A DNA stretch of 64,000 nucleotides. Source: Aggregatilineales bacterium. Lineage in GTDB: Bacteria > Chloroflexota > Anaerolineae > Aggregatilineales > Phototrophicaceae. Below are positions 9,383-18,582 of this stretch, in pieces. The stretch spans positions 62,001 through 126,000 of the forward strand of contig JAUQWZ010000002.1 in the NCBI GenBank assembly GCA_030834905.1, in the 5' to 3' direction. Numbering within the stretch: the first letter of the stretch is position 1; the number at the start of each line of letters is the position of its first letter. Under the pieces are notes generated by a model. The model saw only the letters and a program-made list of their open reading frames with translations. It ran no database searches and was not told where the DNA came from. The translations under genes and the position numbers were made by a program.

Positions 9383-10438
9383 ATGAGCAACGACATCAAC
9401 AGCCAGATTATGGCGGCGCTGAGTACCGTCATTGAGCCTGAACTTCACCGCGACATCGTTTCATTGAACATGGTGCGCGACCTCACCGTTGAAGGCAGCA
9501 CCGCCCGATTCACGCTTGTCCTGACCACGCCCGCCTGCCCGCTGAAGCACGTCTTTCAGGAGCGCTGTACAACGGCGGTAGTCGGTAGAATTCCCGGCAT
9601 TGAGAAGCTCGAAATCAACTGGGATTCACAGGTGCCGACCGACCGGAACATTCACGGCAGGCTCGACGTGCCGATGCGCAGCATCATCGCCATCGCCAGC
9701 GGCAAGGGTGGGGTTGGCAAGAGCACCGTCGCTATTAACCTCGCCGTATCGCTTGCCGAGGCAGGGGCGCGGGTTGGGCTGATCGACGCCGATATTCTCA
9801 ACCCGAACATCCCGATGATGGCGGGCGTAGGCAGTGGTCGCCCGAGGGTCGAAGGCGAGAAGATGCTGCCTATCGAAGCCTACGGCGTCCAGTTGATGAG
9901 CACCGGCTTTCTGATTGACCCGAACAAGCCGATGATCATGCGCGGACCGATGCTGCACAGCGCCATTCGCCAGTTCTTCACCGATGTCAAATGGGGCGAG
10001 GTTGATTACATGATCGTTGACCTGCCGCCGGGGACGGGCGACGCGCCGCTTTCTCTGGCGCAGTCGTTCCCGCTGACGGGCGCCATCGTTGTCACCCAGC
10101 CGCAGGACGTCGCCGTTTCGGACGCGCTGCGCAGCGCTGCTATGTTTGAGCAGCTTAATGTGCCGGTGTTGGGCGTGGTCGAAAACATGGCGGGCGATTT
10201 CTTTGGTGAAGGCGGCGGTGAAAAGCTGGCGGCGGAACTCGGTTTGACCTTCCTGGGGCGTATCCCACTGGAAGCTGGCGTCCGCGTTGGCGGCGACTAT
10301 GGTCGTCCGGTCGTGGCTTCTTCGCCAGAGACACCCGCGGGGCGCGCATTCCAGACACTCGCGCAAATTGTGGCGGCGCGCATCAGCGTCGTCATGCTGC
10401 AAAACGACGACGTTATCCCCCTCAACGTGATTGGGTAG
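9383..10438 (+). CDS. Mrp/NBP35-family ATPase with N-terminal MIP18 domain
   Basis: A 351-residue Fe-S carrier-type P-loop ATPase. Residues 5-85 form a DUF59/MIP18 domain (STVIEPELHRDIVSLNMVRD). The deviant Walker A is SGKGGVGKSTVAINLA at 106-121, with YMIVDLPPGTGDAP as the Walker B region. Mrp/ApbC proteins bind and transfer 4Fe-4S clusters. Oddly, the segment after VENM, where many members have a CxxC that bridges the dimer cluster, reads AGDFFGEGGG without cysteine. The start at 9383 has AGGGG upstream; GTG 9365 is an alternative. A TATACT at 9336 may be its -10. Confidence 0.9.
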   Translation: MSNDINSQIMAALSTVIEPELHRDIVSLNMVRDLTVEGSTARFTLVLTTPACPLKHVFQERCTTAVVGRIPGIEKLEINWDSQVPTDRNIHGRLDVPMRSIIAIASGKGGVGKSTVAINLAVSLAEAGARVGLIDADILNPNIPMMAGVGSGRPRVEGEKMLPIEAYGVQLMSTGFLIDPNKPMIMRGPMLHSAIRQFFTDVKWGEVDYMIVDLPPGTGDAPLSLAQSFPLTGAIVVTQPQDVAVSDALRSAAMFEQLNVPVLGVVENMAGDFFGEGGGEKLAAELGLTFLGRIPLEAGVRVGGDYGRPVVASSPETPAGRAFQTLAQIVAARISVVMLQNDDVIPLNVIG

Positions 10439-10481
10439 CGGCGCGGAAGCGAACGCCAGTCCCCTGAATGGGGAACGTTCC

Positions 10482-10787
10482 TCAATCATCCATACCGATG
10501 ACCTGAATCTGGTCGCTGCTGCCCACCGGGTTGTAGCGACCAATCAGCATCCAGAACAGCAGATTCAGCACGATAGCAGCGATCAGCGCTGCCCACGCTT
10601 CGCTGTGAACGTCCCGAAACCAGACGTAGCGGCGGATGAGTTCACCGCCTAACAGCATCCCCAGCGCAACCCACTTCCGCCGCCTGGCTTCGGTGCGCTG
10701 GATGAGGAACAGCATCAGGCTGAATAACACCGCCAGTAGAATTGTGATTCCAGTATCCATAATCTGCGTTTGTGACATCCTCGACAA
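10482..10787 (-). CDS. Small membrane protein, unknown
   Basis: About 100 residues with three hydrophobic segments: ITILLAVLFSLMLFLI, WVALGMLLGGELI and ALIAAIVLNLLFWMLIG. A basic stretch (RTEARRRK) follows the first. No family recognised. The start is uncertain: a TTG at 10787 or an ATG at 10778, the latter with GAGG too close to be ideal. It converges on mrp with about 40 bases between. Confidence 0.55.
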   Translation of the reverse strand: MSRMSQTQIMDTGITILLAVLFSLMLFLIQRTEARRRKWVALGMLLGGELIRRYVWFRDVHSEAWAALIAAIVLNLLFWMLIGRYNPVGSSDQIQVIGMDD

Positions 10788-10882
10788 AACCGATTTGATT
10801 GTACCCCCTGCCGGAAGTTGAGCATAGAATTAGACAGGGTAAGCTTCGAGAAACCATACCAATTCCCTCTCAGGAGCGTTTT

Positions 10883-11218
10883 ATGGTTCAACTGCAAATC
10901 TCGCGCATCGACAACGTGACGGTCATAGAAGCTGTTGGAAGGCTGGTATCACCGGCTGAGGCTGCCCTACAGGAAACACTATTCGATGAGATCGAGCGTG
11001 GGAATGCCAATCTAGTGCTTGATCTCTCGGGAGTCGATTTCATCGACGAAGCCGGGCTGCGGGCGCTGCTAAAGGTCTACAAGCGCGCCCGTGAAATGGC
11101 TGGCAGCCTGCGGCTGGCACAGCCGTCGCAGCCGGTTCATGCTGTCCTGCGAGATACCGGACTAGCCTCGATCTTCTATACCTACGCCACCAAAAGCGAG
11201 GCGGTAGGCAGTTACTGA
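10883..11218 (+). CDS. STAS-domain protein (anti-anti-sigma-like)
   Basis: 111 residues with a SpoIIAA/RsbV-type STAS fold: VTVIEAVGRLVSPAEAA, then LVLDLSGVDFIDEAGLRALLKVYKRAR. In regulated family members the loop reads D-S-S-G and its first Ser is phosphorylated by an anti-sigma kinase; here it reads D-E-A-G, so Glu56 replaces that serine. The protein therefore cannot be switched in the usual way and may act as a constitutive or phospho-mimic partner. Start chosen for CAGGAG six bases before the ATG. No RsbW-like kinase or sigma factor is adjacent. Confidence 0.85.
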   Translation: MVQLQISRIDNVTVIEAVGRLVSPAEAALQETLFDEIERGNANLVLDLSGVDFIDEAGLRALLKVYKRAREMAGSLRLAQPSQPVHAVLRDTGLASIFYTYATKSEAVGSY

Positions 11219-12853
11219 CTACGGGATTCCACGATTGCCGCCGCGCCAGCCGTTGATATTATCGAGATTAACCTCGCCGTAATTGGGGCGGAAAACGGCG
11301 CAGTCCTGTGCCTGCGGCGGCAGATCAGTCCGGCTGGCTACGAGAGGCTGTTCGGGCGAAAAGTAGTTCCACGCTGCCCGGCTGATCCCCTCAATGAGGG
11401 GCCAGGCGCGCTCAAAGGTGAAGAACTCGCCGTCCTGCCACACGAACACCGAAATCACATAATTGCGCCCGTTCGGGGGGAAGACGATACCAGCATCACC
11501 GTGTACGTCGGACAGCCAGCCGTTTTTGTGCGAGATGATGCCGTCTGCCGGAATGCCGCCCTGCAGCAGCCGTTCGAGGTCGTTGGCGCTCATCAGGTTC
11601 AGCATCTGGCGGCATTCGTTCTGGGTGAACTCGCCTTCCGGGTAGGCGGCTACCAGCCCAGAGCCAAAATAGGCGCAGTCGTAGATCAGGCTGAACAGCG
11701 TACCAAGGTCTTCGGCGGTGGTCTGGTTGAACGGGTCGGCGCCAGTGTTGAAATTCGCGTTGGGCGCGGAGGTCGGCGCGGGAATCGAACCCAGCACCAC
11801 GCCATCGCCGAGGTCAAACGGGGCGGTAATGTAGGTGTTGCGGATGCCCAGGTACTGGAGCATATTATTGATATTAGCAAGCCCGGCGAAAATGTCGCGC
11901 TGCGCCGAGTATTCGATTAGATAATTGGACGACGAGTTGTTGCTGCACAGCAGCGACTCCGCCATGATGAAGGCGAAATCATCACTGGGCGCAAAGGTCA
12001 GCGTGCGGTAAAAGTTGGTCAGGATCGGCACTTTGGCGGTGCTGGCGGCAGAGACGGCGACATCCCCCAGAATGTTGACCTCCGCGCCTGACTGGAGATC
12101 CATGATGAAGACCGAGGCAACGGTCGTCTGCCCATCATAAATAAAGCCTTCCGAATCCAGGTAGGCAATGATGAGGCTGCGGAGCGCGTCAATGCTCGGA
12201 CGCGAGGCGTCGGTTCCGCTGACCGGAAGCACAACCTGCCGGTTGTTAGGGTCGCGCAGCGCCGCATCTACCATGCGTTCGGCGGCGTCAATATCGAGCA
12301 GCAACCCCTGTCCACCGGCGCGCAGCGACAATGTTTGCAGGTCGAAGCTGGCTTCACCGGCGGAACGGTCATAGCGGGCGGCGATATCCTCCAGGAACTG
12401 GCGCAGCAGCGCTTCCTGATAGTCCGCCGATAGTTCGACACTCACGACTCGTTCGGTTCTGCCACCCAGCAGATAATTGAAGAAGCGCGACCAGAACGAG
12501 GATTCGGCTTCACTGGCAGCGCGGGCAGCCGCCAGCATCGACTGCTCGTTGGTGCGGAAGCCAACCGCCGCCGGATCGAGCAGGATCGGGCTGTCGTTGT
12601 ACCACAGCGTAATCGGCTGGGCGTATGCCTGTTCCCAGCGGCTGACGGCATCCTGACCCGATAAGCCGCCGACGTTGACACCGGCTACGGTAACGTCGGT
12701 GCTGAGCGTATCAATCTGCTGGCTGAAACGAATCAGCTCCAGCGCGAACAAACCGGCTGCCGCCAGAATGAACAGCCAGGAAATGATCGGAATAAAGGGC
12801 AGCCGTCTCGGTCGGCGGCGCGTGCCCAGTCCACTTAGACCACCTGTTGCCAT
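11219..12853 (-). CDS. Membrane-anchored class A beta-lactamase-like serine hydrolase
   Basis: 544 residues. A cytoplasmic Arg-rich start and one TM helix (about 22-42) precede a domain resembling peptidoglycan-binding 4 / VanW-associated regions (about 60-200). The hydrolase follows: nucleophile motif S271-T-A-K274, an SNNSSSNYLIEY segment in the place of SDN, and HKNGWLSDVHGDAG in the place of KTG. Such extracytoplasmic enzymes hydrolyse beta-lactams or cell-wall peptides. The replacement of the KTG by HKNG argues for a wall-related or inactive role rather than resistance, but that is inference. The stop abuts the STAS gene end to end; the Nudix gene lies four bases upstream, so the two are cotranscribed. 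Confidence 0.82.
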   Translation of the reverse strand: MATGGLSGLGTRRRPRRLPFIPIISWLFILAAAGLFALELIRFSQQIDTLSTDVTVAGVNVGGLSGQDAVSRWEQAYAQPITLWYNDSPILLDPAAVGFRTNEQSMLAAARAASEAESSFWSRFFNYLLGGRTERVVSVELSADYQEALLRQFLEDIAARYDRSAGEASFDLQTLSLRAGGQGLLLDIDAAERMVDAALRDPNNRQVVLPVSGTDASRPSIDALRSLIIAYLDSEGFIYDGQTTVASVFIMDLQSGAEVNILGDVAVSAASTAKVPILTNFYRTLTFAPSDDFAFIMAESLLCSNNSSSNYLIEYSAQRDIFAGLANINNMLQYLGIRNTYITAPFDLGDGVVLGSIPAPTSAPNANFNTGADPFNQTTAEDLGTLFSLIYDCAYFGSGLVAAYPEGEFTQNECRQMLNLMSANDLERLLQGGIPADGIISHKNGWLSDVHGDAGIVFPPNGRNYVISVFVWQDGEFFTFERAWPLIEGISRAAWNYFSPEQPLVASRTDLPPQAQDCAVFRPNYGEVNLDNINGWRGGNRGIP

Positions 12854-12857
12854 AAGC

Positions 12858-13370
12858 CTAGACTCGTAACTCTCTTACTTCACTGGCGCGTAACACGGCG
12901 AGACGATGAAACCGGTGCATTGGCGGAAGGTCGGTCAGCGCCGCCCAGCGAAAAGCGAGCAGTTCGCCGCTGAGCGCGCCGATTGGACTGCGCGGGCTGC
13001 ACAGATAGGCGAGATCGAGGTGCTGTCCAAATCCCTGTTCTGCCGCCACTACATGACCCACTTCGACCACTAATCCAAGCTCCTCAAGCAGCTCCCGCCT
13101 GACCGCCTGCTGCGGTGTTTCGCCGCGCTCGACCCAACCGCCCGGCAGCCCCCACGGGTAATGCGGGTGCAGCACATGCTCCACCAGCAGCACCTGACGC
13201 TGGTCGTTAAAGACCACGCCGACCGCGCCTACCGAAAAATGTACGCGCGTTCTGCGCCAGATGGATTGCGCGACTGCGATAGTAAAGGGCGCTTTGCGAA
13301 TTGCAGCCGCAAGACGGCGCTTAAAAGCAGTGCGGCGGGGAGATGGGATAGTTTCGTGCGCGGTTGACAT
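12858..13370 (-). CDS. Nudix hydrolase
   Basis: 170 residues with the Nudix box spread over GGWVERGETPQQAVRRELL and EELGLVV, matching Gx5Ex7REUxEExGU. The family cleaves nucleoside diphosphates linked to other groups; the substrate cannot be told. The N-terminal 50 residues are basic and precede the fold. Translated directly into the serine hydrolase gene (four-base gap). Confidence 0.9.
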   Translation of the reverse strand: MSTAHETIPSPRRTAFKRRLAAAIRKAPFTIAVAQSIWRRTRVHFSVGAVGVVFNDQRQVLLVEHVLHPHYPWGLPGGWVERGETPQQAVRRELLEELGLVVEVGHVVAAEQGFGQHLDLAYLCSPRSPIGALSGELLAFRWAALTDLPPMHRFHRLAVLRASEVRELRV

Positions 13371-13470
13371 TGCCTACCAGTGTAGCGGGCAGATGCGGTG
13401 TCGTCAACCGCAGTCACGACGAAATTAACGGTCTTTCAGGCATAAATCAACACGTACGAAAATTAGAATA

Positions 13471-13479
13471 TGGTATACT
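13471..13479 (+). promoter_or_regulatory. Extended -10 promoter of the surface cluster
   Basis: TGGTATACT, a TGn-extended -10, 36 bases before the GTG start of the large kinase-like gene. No convincing -35, as is usual for extended -10 promoters. Confidence 0.55.
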
Positions 13480-13515
13480 CACATTGCAGAATATTAATCT
13501 TTCTGGTGGTCTGAC

Positions 13516-16500
13516 GTGACATCATCTGCCGAATTTCTCAACCTGCTTGTCCGCCCACCGGGCGATCTGCTGTATTACCTTGCCGTCTTCGCAATCAGCC
13601 AGGCGGCATTTTTCATGGCGCTGGGGCAGCGGATGCGCGCCCGAAGCGAACATGCGGCGCGTGTCTACACATCAGCCACGCTGGGAATCGTCGTTGTCTG
13701 GGCGCTGCTCATGATCGGCGCGTTGATTGCGCTGCTTTCCAACCAGAGCGCCGACGCTATTCTGCCGCCGATGGAACGCTTCGCGCACGTCGTCACGATT
13801 CTGCTGCTTGGCTGGGCATTTATCACGGCGGATCAGGATCGCTGGGGGCGCGGCGTGAACACGCTGCTGCTGGTACTGCTGGCAGTCGTCATTATCGGCT
13901 ATGTGTTTATGGGCATCGACTGGCTGAACAGCTACCGGAACAGCGACTTTAACACCAGCAGCTACGGCACCACCTGGACGTTTATCCCGCTGGTTTTCGC
14001 CGGGCTGGGGCTGCTGCTGACAATGTTGTATTTTCGTTACGTCACCGATGCGCCGCTGAAAATGGTTTGTTTCGCGGTGCTGGCGTTGGGTTATGGCTAC
14101 GCGCTGCTCCAGATAGGGCAGGGGCAGCTTACCGGCGATTATGCCGGGGCTGTGCGGCTGGCGTTTCTTTCGGCGCTGCTCATTCTGCCAGCGGTCATCT
14201 ACCGGATGGTGGTCAGCAACCTGGAAGCGCGTACCTACGGACACCCGTCCGATTATGCGCCGACCGCGCCGCCAATGAGCCAGATGCCGGCTCCGACGCT
14301 CGAACAGCCGCTGGCAGGTGGCGCTGAGCGTGAATCGGCGCAGTTGATGAAGGCGCTGGGCATCATGCTGGAACAGTCCACGCCCGATAATATCCCCGAA
14401 CGCATCGTCACCGCGACCGGCAACGTGCTGAAAGCGGATGTGGCAGCGCTGCTGACGGTGCAGGACGCGAATTACGCTGACGTCACCACCGGTGTTGACA
14501 AGGTGATGGGGCGTTCGATCACCAGTATTTCACTGAACCTTGACGAGCAGCCGACGCTGGTCAACGCCATTGAGCGCAAGGTGCAGCGCCCACTTTACCC
14601 CGACCGCAATGAAGAAGAGCTTCACGATCTCTATACCCGCCTCGATATCGAGCCTGTGGGACCGACCTATTTCCAGCCGCTGGTGCATGAGCGCGAACTG
14701 CGGGCGATTCTGGTCATCGGTATGCCGTACTCCGGGCGCGAATTGACCGACGCCGAGCAGGAACTGCTGAAAGGAACCGGCATCATTGCCGCCAGCCTGC
14801 TGGGGCTGAGCTACGCCGCGCGTGACGCGCGGATGCAGGCGGAGAACCGCGTCATTCAGGCGATGATCCAGGGGGTTTCGCCCGAAGAGGTGGAGAGCGA
14901 CTCGGCATTTTCAGCCTGGCAGGATCTTCAGGGCGAACTGGAAGCGGCGCGCGACCAGATTTCGCAGCTATCCCGCCAGATCACCGAACTCAAGCTTGAA
15001 CTGGACGACGAGCGCAGCCGGGTGACGCTGTCGCTGGATGACACTGAGGAGAGCCAGTCGATTTCGCAGCGCATCATCGCTATGAATGACGAGCACGCGT
15101 ATCTTCTGGAAGAACGCGACCGGCTGGCGGGTCGCCTGCGCGAAGCTGAAACCGCCCTGGCAGGCGCTGCCTCGGACGATTCGGATACGGTCTTCAGGAC
15201 TATGATTGAGGCGCTGCGGCGCGAAAAGGATGAACTGCTGGTACAGCGCGACCGCCTGCGGGAACAGCTTGATGACATGCGGGAACACGGCTCCACGCAT
15301 GAGCCGCGAGCGCTGCACGAAGTGCTGGAACAGATTACGCAGGATACCGCGCTGCTGGAAAACGAGCGCGAGCAGTTGAGCAGCAAGCTGACCGCGGTCG
15401 AGGCGCAGCTTAACGAGCTAGGCGTGCAGGGCGGTACGGCGGCGCTTGCCCAGTTGATCACCGAGATTTACGACGAAAACGCCGCCGTCAAGCGCAAATT
15501 CGACTCTATCAGGCGGGAACGGGATACGCTGCTGAATGAGCGCGCTCAGATTGAGGGCGTGTTCCAGCTTGAGCGCGAACGCGAAAAGCAGATTTTGACG
15601 CTTCAGACCGAACTGGCGCATCTGGCAAGCGACCGCGAGGCGTTGAGCAAACAGCGCGAGAAGCTGCGCGGCGAGCGTGACGAAGCCAACAACCGCTATG
15701 AGACGCTCAAAGAGCAGCAGGCGCGCCTGATGGCGGAACTGACCGGCTTTGAACAGGAACTGACCGAGGAATACGAAGAGCAGCAGGCGCTTCGCCAGCA
15801 GTTGAAGCAGCTTGTGGAGGAACGCGGGCAGATCGCGCAGGAACGCGACCGACTGCTTGCCGAGAATCGTGCCATTGAGAATGACCGTGAGCAGCTTCGC
15901 GCGCGTGTCGAAGGCGACCGCGACCGGCTCCAGCAGCTTGGCGAGGACGGCGTTGGCGCGCTGACCCGGATGATCGACGAGATGGCGGGCGAGCGCGGCG
16001 AACTGGAGCGCCAGCTAAACGAGGCGCAAAATCAGCTTGCTATCCTGGAAGACCGGCTGGATGTGATGCAGATTCGCGCGGCAGGAACCCAGCAGCAGCT
16101 TGCCTACCGCCCCGAAAACCCCGAGCTTGTGCTCGGCATGGTGCAGGAACTGCGCACGCCGATGACGTCTATCGTCGGCTATGTCGAACTCATTCTTAAC
16201 GAATCGGCGGGTATTCTCGGCGAGATGCAGCGCAAATTTATGCAGCGCGTGGCTTCCAACGTTGCCCGGCTCGCTTCAATGATAGACGACCTGATTCAGA
16301 TCAGCTTCCTGGACGCGGGCAGCTTTACGCTTCAGGCAGAGCCGCTGGATGTGGTCGAAATCATCGAAGACGCGCTGACAAACGCCACCAACCAACTGCG
16401 CGAAAAAGGGCTGACCGTTCACCTCAACCTCGCCGACGACGTGCCGCTGGTGCAGGCTGACCGCGACGCGATGGGGCAGATCGTCGGTCAACTGCTGACC

Positions 16501-16860
16501 AACGCCTATCTCGCCTCGCCGACCGGCAGCGAAATCTTCGTCACCGCGACGACGACTTCAGTTGAGCGCCAGCGCAACGGTCATCAGGAACCGGTTCCGA
16601 GCCTGCTCGTCTCGGTAGAAGATCGGGGCGGCGGCATTGCCCCCGAAGACGAGCCGCGCGTATTCGCCCGTAAATATAAAGCCGAAAACCCGCTGATCGA
16701 AGGGTTGGGCGATACCGGTGTTGGTCTTGCTATCGCCAAAGCGCTGATCGAGGCGCACGGCGGTGAAATCTGGCTGGAGACGCAGCCGAACGTCGGAACG
16801 GCGATTACCTTCATCTTTCCGCTGGCGGATATCGCGGAAGCCCACCTGGAGCGCGAGTAG
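13516..16860 (+). CDS. Membrane-bound histidine-kinase-like protein lacking the phospho-acceptor His
   Basis: 1114 residues. About seven hydrophobic segments lie within residues 15-235, then a GAF-like domain (about 270-430), a very long coiled coil rich in Glu, Arg and Gln (about 470-860), a HisKA-like dimerisation helix and a HATPase domain (about 985-1105). The ATPase is intact: N box QIVGQLLTNAYLAS, G1 VEDRGGGIAPEDE, G2 GDTGVGLAIAKALI. The H box reads GMVQELRTPMTSIVGY, with Gln877 where the autophosphorylated His should be. It may work by allosteric ATP binding or by heterodimerising with another kinase (inference). GTG start. The stop codon abuts the ATG of the LysM gene, so the two are one operon. 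Confidence 0.88.
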   Translation: MTSSAEFLNLLVRPPGDLLYYLAVFAISQAAFFMALGQRMRARSEHAARVYTSATLGIVVVWALLMIGALIALLSNQSADAILPPMERFAHVVTILLLGWAFITADQDRWGRGVNTLLLVLLAVVIIGYVFMGIDWLNSYRNSDFNTSSYGTTWTFIPLVFAGLGLLLTMLYFRYVTDAPLKMVCFAVLALGYGYALLQIGQGQLTGDYAGAVRLAFLSALLILPAVIYRMVVSNLEARTYGHPSDYAPTAPPMSQMPAPTLEQPLAGGAERESAQLMKALGIMLEQSTPDNIPERIVTATGNVLKADVAALLTVQDANYADVTTGVDKVMGRSITSISLNLDEQPTLVNAIERKVQRPLYPDRNEEELHDLYTRLDIEPVGPTYFQPLVHERELRAILVIGMPYSGRELTDAEQELLKGTGIIAASLLGLSYAARDARMQAENRVIQAMIQGVSPEEVESDSAFSAWQDLQGELEAARDQISQLSRQITELKLELDDERSRVTLSLDDTEESQSISQRIIAMNDEHAYLLEERDRLAGRLREAETALAGAASDDSDTVFRTMIEALRREKDELLVQRDRLREQLDDMREHGSTHEPRALHEVLEQITQDTALLENEREQLSSKLTAVEAQLNELGVQGGTAALAQLITEIYDENAAVKRKFDSIRRERDTLLNERAQIEGVFQLEREREKQILTLQTELAHLASDREALSKQREKLRGERDEANNRYETLKEQQARLMAELTGFEQELTEEYEEQQALRQQLKQLVEERGQIAQERDRLLAENRAIENDREQLRARVEGDRDRLQQLGEDGVGALTRMIDEMAGERGELERQLNEAQNQLAILEDRLDVMQIRAAGTQQQLAYRPENPELVLGMVQELRTPMTSIVGYVELILNESAGILGEMQRKFMQRVASNVARLASMIDDLIQISFLDAGSFTLQAEPLDVVEIIEDALTNATNQLREKGLTVHLNLADDVPLVQADRDAMGQIVGQLLTNAYLASPTGSEIFVTATTTSVERQRNGHQEPVPSLLVSVEDRGGGIAPEDEPRVFARKYKAENPLIEGLGDTGVGLAIAKALIEAHGGEIWLETQPNVGTAITFIFPLADIAEAHLERE

Positions 16861-18495
16861 ATGCGCCGAGACGTTGGCAACGAATTGATCGTCGCAATCG
16901 CCGCTGTGGCGGTTCTTGCTCTGGCAGTCATCTTCGGAATTATCCTGACACTGTCCAATACCGGCGGTGGGACGGTGCTTTCTCCGACCAGCACCATTGT
17001 CGTGGCGGAAGCGCCAACTTCAGAGGATGCCGGGGCTGGCGAGGAGGCTTCGGCACAGCCAACCACGCCGCCCACAGTCCCGCCCACGCTGCGCCCCACA
17101 CGCGCCGAAAGCACCGCGACCGATGTACCATCAACTGAGCCGCCAACGGTCAGACCGACCGACATCTCGCCAACTGCGGTGGCAGCCGATTCCCTGACTC
17201 CCACCGGGGACATAACCGAAACCATTGTGGCGCTGAGCCTGGTTGCGACCGATATGGCGCGGGAACGAAATGCTACCCAGACTTCGACCGGCGCGACGGT
17301 TGCGGCACAGGCTGACACCCAGATCGCCGCTGTTGGCACAACACCAGCACCGGTGGAAACAGATCGCCCCACGCGAACGCCAACCGACGAGCCAACCGCC
17401 ATAGCTACCGATACGCCTACGGTTACGCCGACCGACACGCCGCAGCCGACGAATACAAAGGTGCCCACGAGTACGCCAACGCCAACCCAGACGCACACCC
17501 GCCGACCGACGAACACGCCTGCGCCAACGGCAGCGCCGACCGATACCGACACGCCGCAGCCCACCGATACACCATCACCGACAGATACGTCGCGTCCGAC
17601 CAGCACACGACGCCCGTCAAATACAGCTACGCCAAGTCCCACCAATACGACCCGCCCGACCAACACTCGGACGCCGCTGCCAACCGACACGCCAGAGCCG
17701 ACGGCGACCCCCGAACCGTCAGACACGCCGACGCACACCGCTTCACCATCCCATACGGCGACCGACCGACCGACAAACACCGCCACCGTCACCCGTTCCA
17801 GCACGCCAACCCGCACGCCTACCGCCACGCGCGAACCGTCGAATACCCCAACGCGAACGGCACATCCGACCACTTCGGCGCTGCCGACGGCGATTGTGCT
17901 GGGGGGCGCTGCCGCGCTGCCAACGCCTCTCCTGCTTGGCGGCGAGGTCAGCCTGACGGACTGCACTTTCCCCGAAGGCTGGGCGACCTATTTTGTTCAG
18001 GAAGGCGATACGCTGTATCGCATTGCGCAGGCGGTGTTCCGCAGCGTGGGCGAGCTTCGGGATACCAACTGCCTGCGGGATGTAAACAGCATCTACATGG
18101 GTATGACGCTGCACGTGCCGTTCGTTCCGGCGATTGTGCCGCCCGCGCCTCCCGCCGAAGCAGCGACGCCTGAGGCGCTGCCACCTGCCCAGGGCTGCAC
18201 CGACCTGCGGGCGCAGATCGCACTGCCGGAAGCTGGCGATCAGGTATCCGAGATTTTTACCGTCTTTGGCACCGCGCTGGTCGAGGATTTCCAGTATTAC
18301 CAGCTTGAGATCCGCCCGGACGGCAGCGACCTCTACAGCTTTTATGATCAGGTGGAAACGGCGGTCGTCAGCGGGGCGCTGGCGCAGGTGAATACCGGCT
18401 ACTTTGACGATGGGCTGCACTGGCTGCGGCTGATGGTCGTGGACAGCGCTGGCGGCGCTCCCGAAACCTGCGCTATCCCACTGATCTTCCCCTGA
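16861..18495 (+). CDS. Thr/Pro-rich single-pass surface protein with LysM domain
   Basis: 544 residues. One TM helix or uncleaved signal anchor (about 10-32), then some 290 residues of degenerate Thr-Pro repeats (about 55-345) forming an extended, probably glycosylated stalk, then a LysM domain at about 376-425 (VQEGDTLYRIAQAVF, then YMGMTLHVP), then a C-terminal beta-rich domain with two cysteines. LysM binds N-acetylglucosamine polymers such as peptidoglycan. Starts directly after the kinase-like gene's stop. Likely a wall-contacting output or input module of that protein; this is inference. Confidence 0.85.
   Translation: MRRDVGNELIVAIAAVAVLALAVIFGIILTLSNTGGGTVLSPTSTIVVAEAPTSEDAGAGEEASAQPTTPPTVPPTLRPTRAESTATDVPSTEPPTVRPTDISPTAVAADSLTPTGDITETIVALSLVATDMARERNATQTSTGATVAAQADTQIAAVGTTPAPVETDRPTRTPTDEPTAIATDTPTVTPTDTPQPTNTKVPTSTPTPTQTHTRRPTNTPAPTAAPTDTDTPQPTDTPSPTDTSRPTSTRRPSNTATPSPTNTTRPTNTRTPLPTDTPEPTATPEPSDTPTHTASPSHTATDRPTNTATVTRSSTPTRTPTATREPSNTPTRTAHPTTSALPTAIVLGGAAALPTPLLLGGEVSLTDCTFPEGWATYFVQEGDTLYRIAQAVFRSVGELRDTNCLRDVNSIYMGMTLHVPFVPAIVPPAPPAEAATPEALPPAQGCTDLRAQIALPEAGDQVSEIFTVFGTALVEDFQYYQLEIRPDGSDLYSFYDQVETAVVSGALAQVNTGYFDDGLHWLRLMVVDSAGGAPETCAIPLIFP
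17040..17880 (+). repeat. Low-complexity ACNCC-type coding repeat
   Basis: Degenerate direct repeats encode (Thr-Pro)-rich sequence with Asp, Glu, Ser and Arg interspersed. On the other strand the same stretch yields a long Val/Gly-rich open frame, which is an artefact. The region is prone to length change by slippage. Confidence 0.75.
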
Positions 18496-18582
18496 CGTTC
18501 TCGTCGGTCATCGCGCGATGGCGGGCTTTGTGCTACACTGCCCGCCGTTTGTAGTGCTGCCATCAATCATCCCGGAGTCACT

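Noticed and set aside
16584..17966. A 460-codon minus-strand frame rich in Val and Gly
   Set aside because: It mirrors the Thr/Pro-rich repeats on the plus strand; the Val/Gly pattern follows from the complement of ACN CCN codons. It also crosses the boundary of two real genes.
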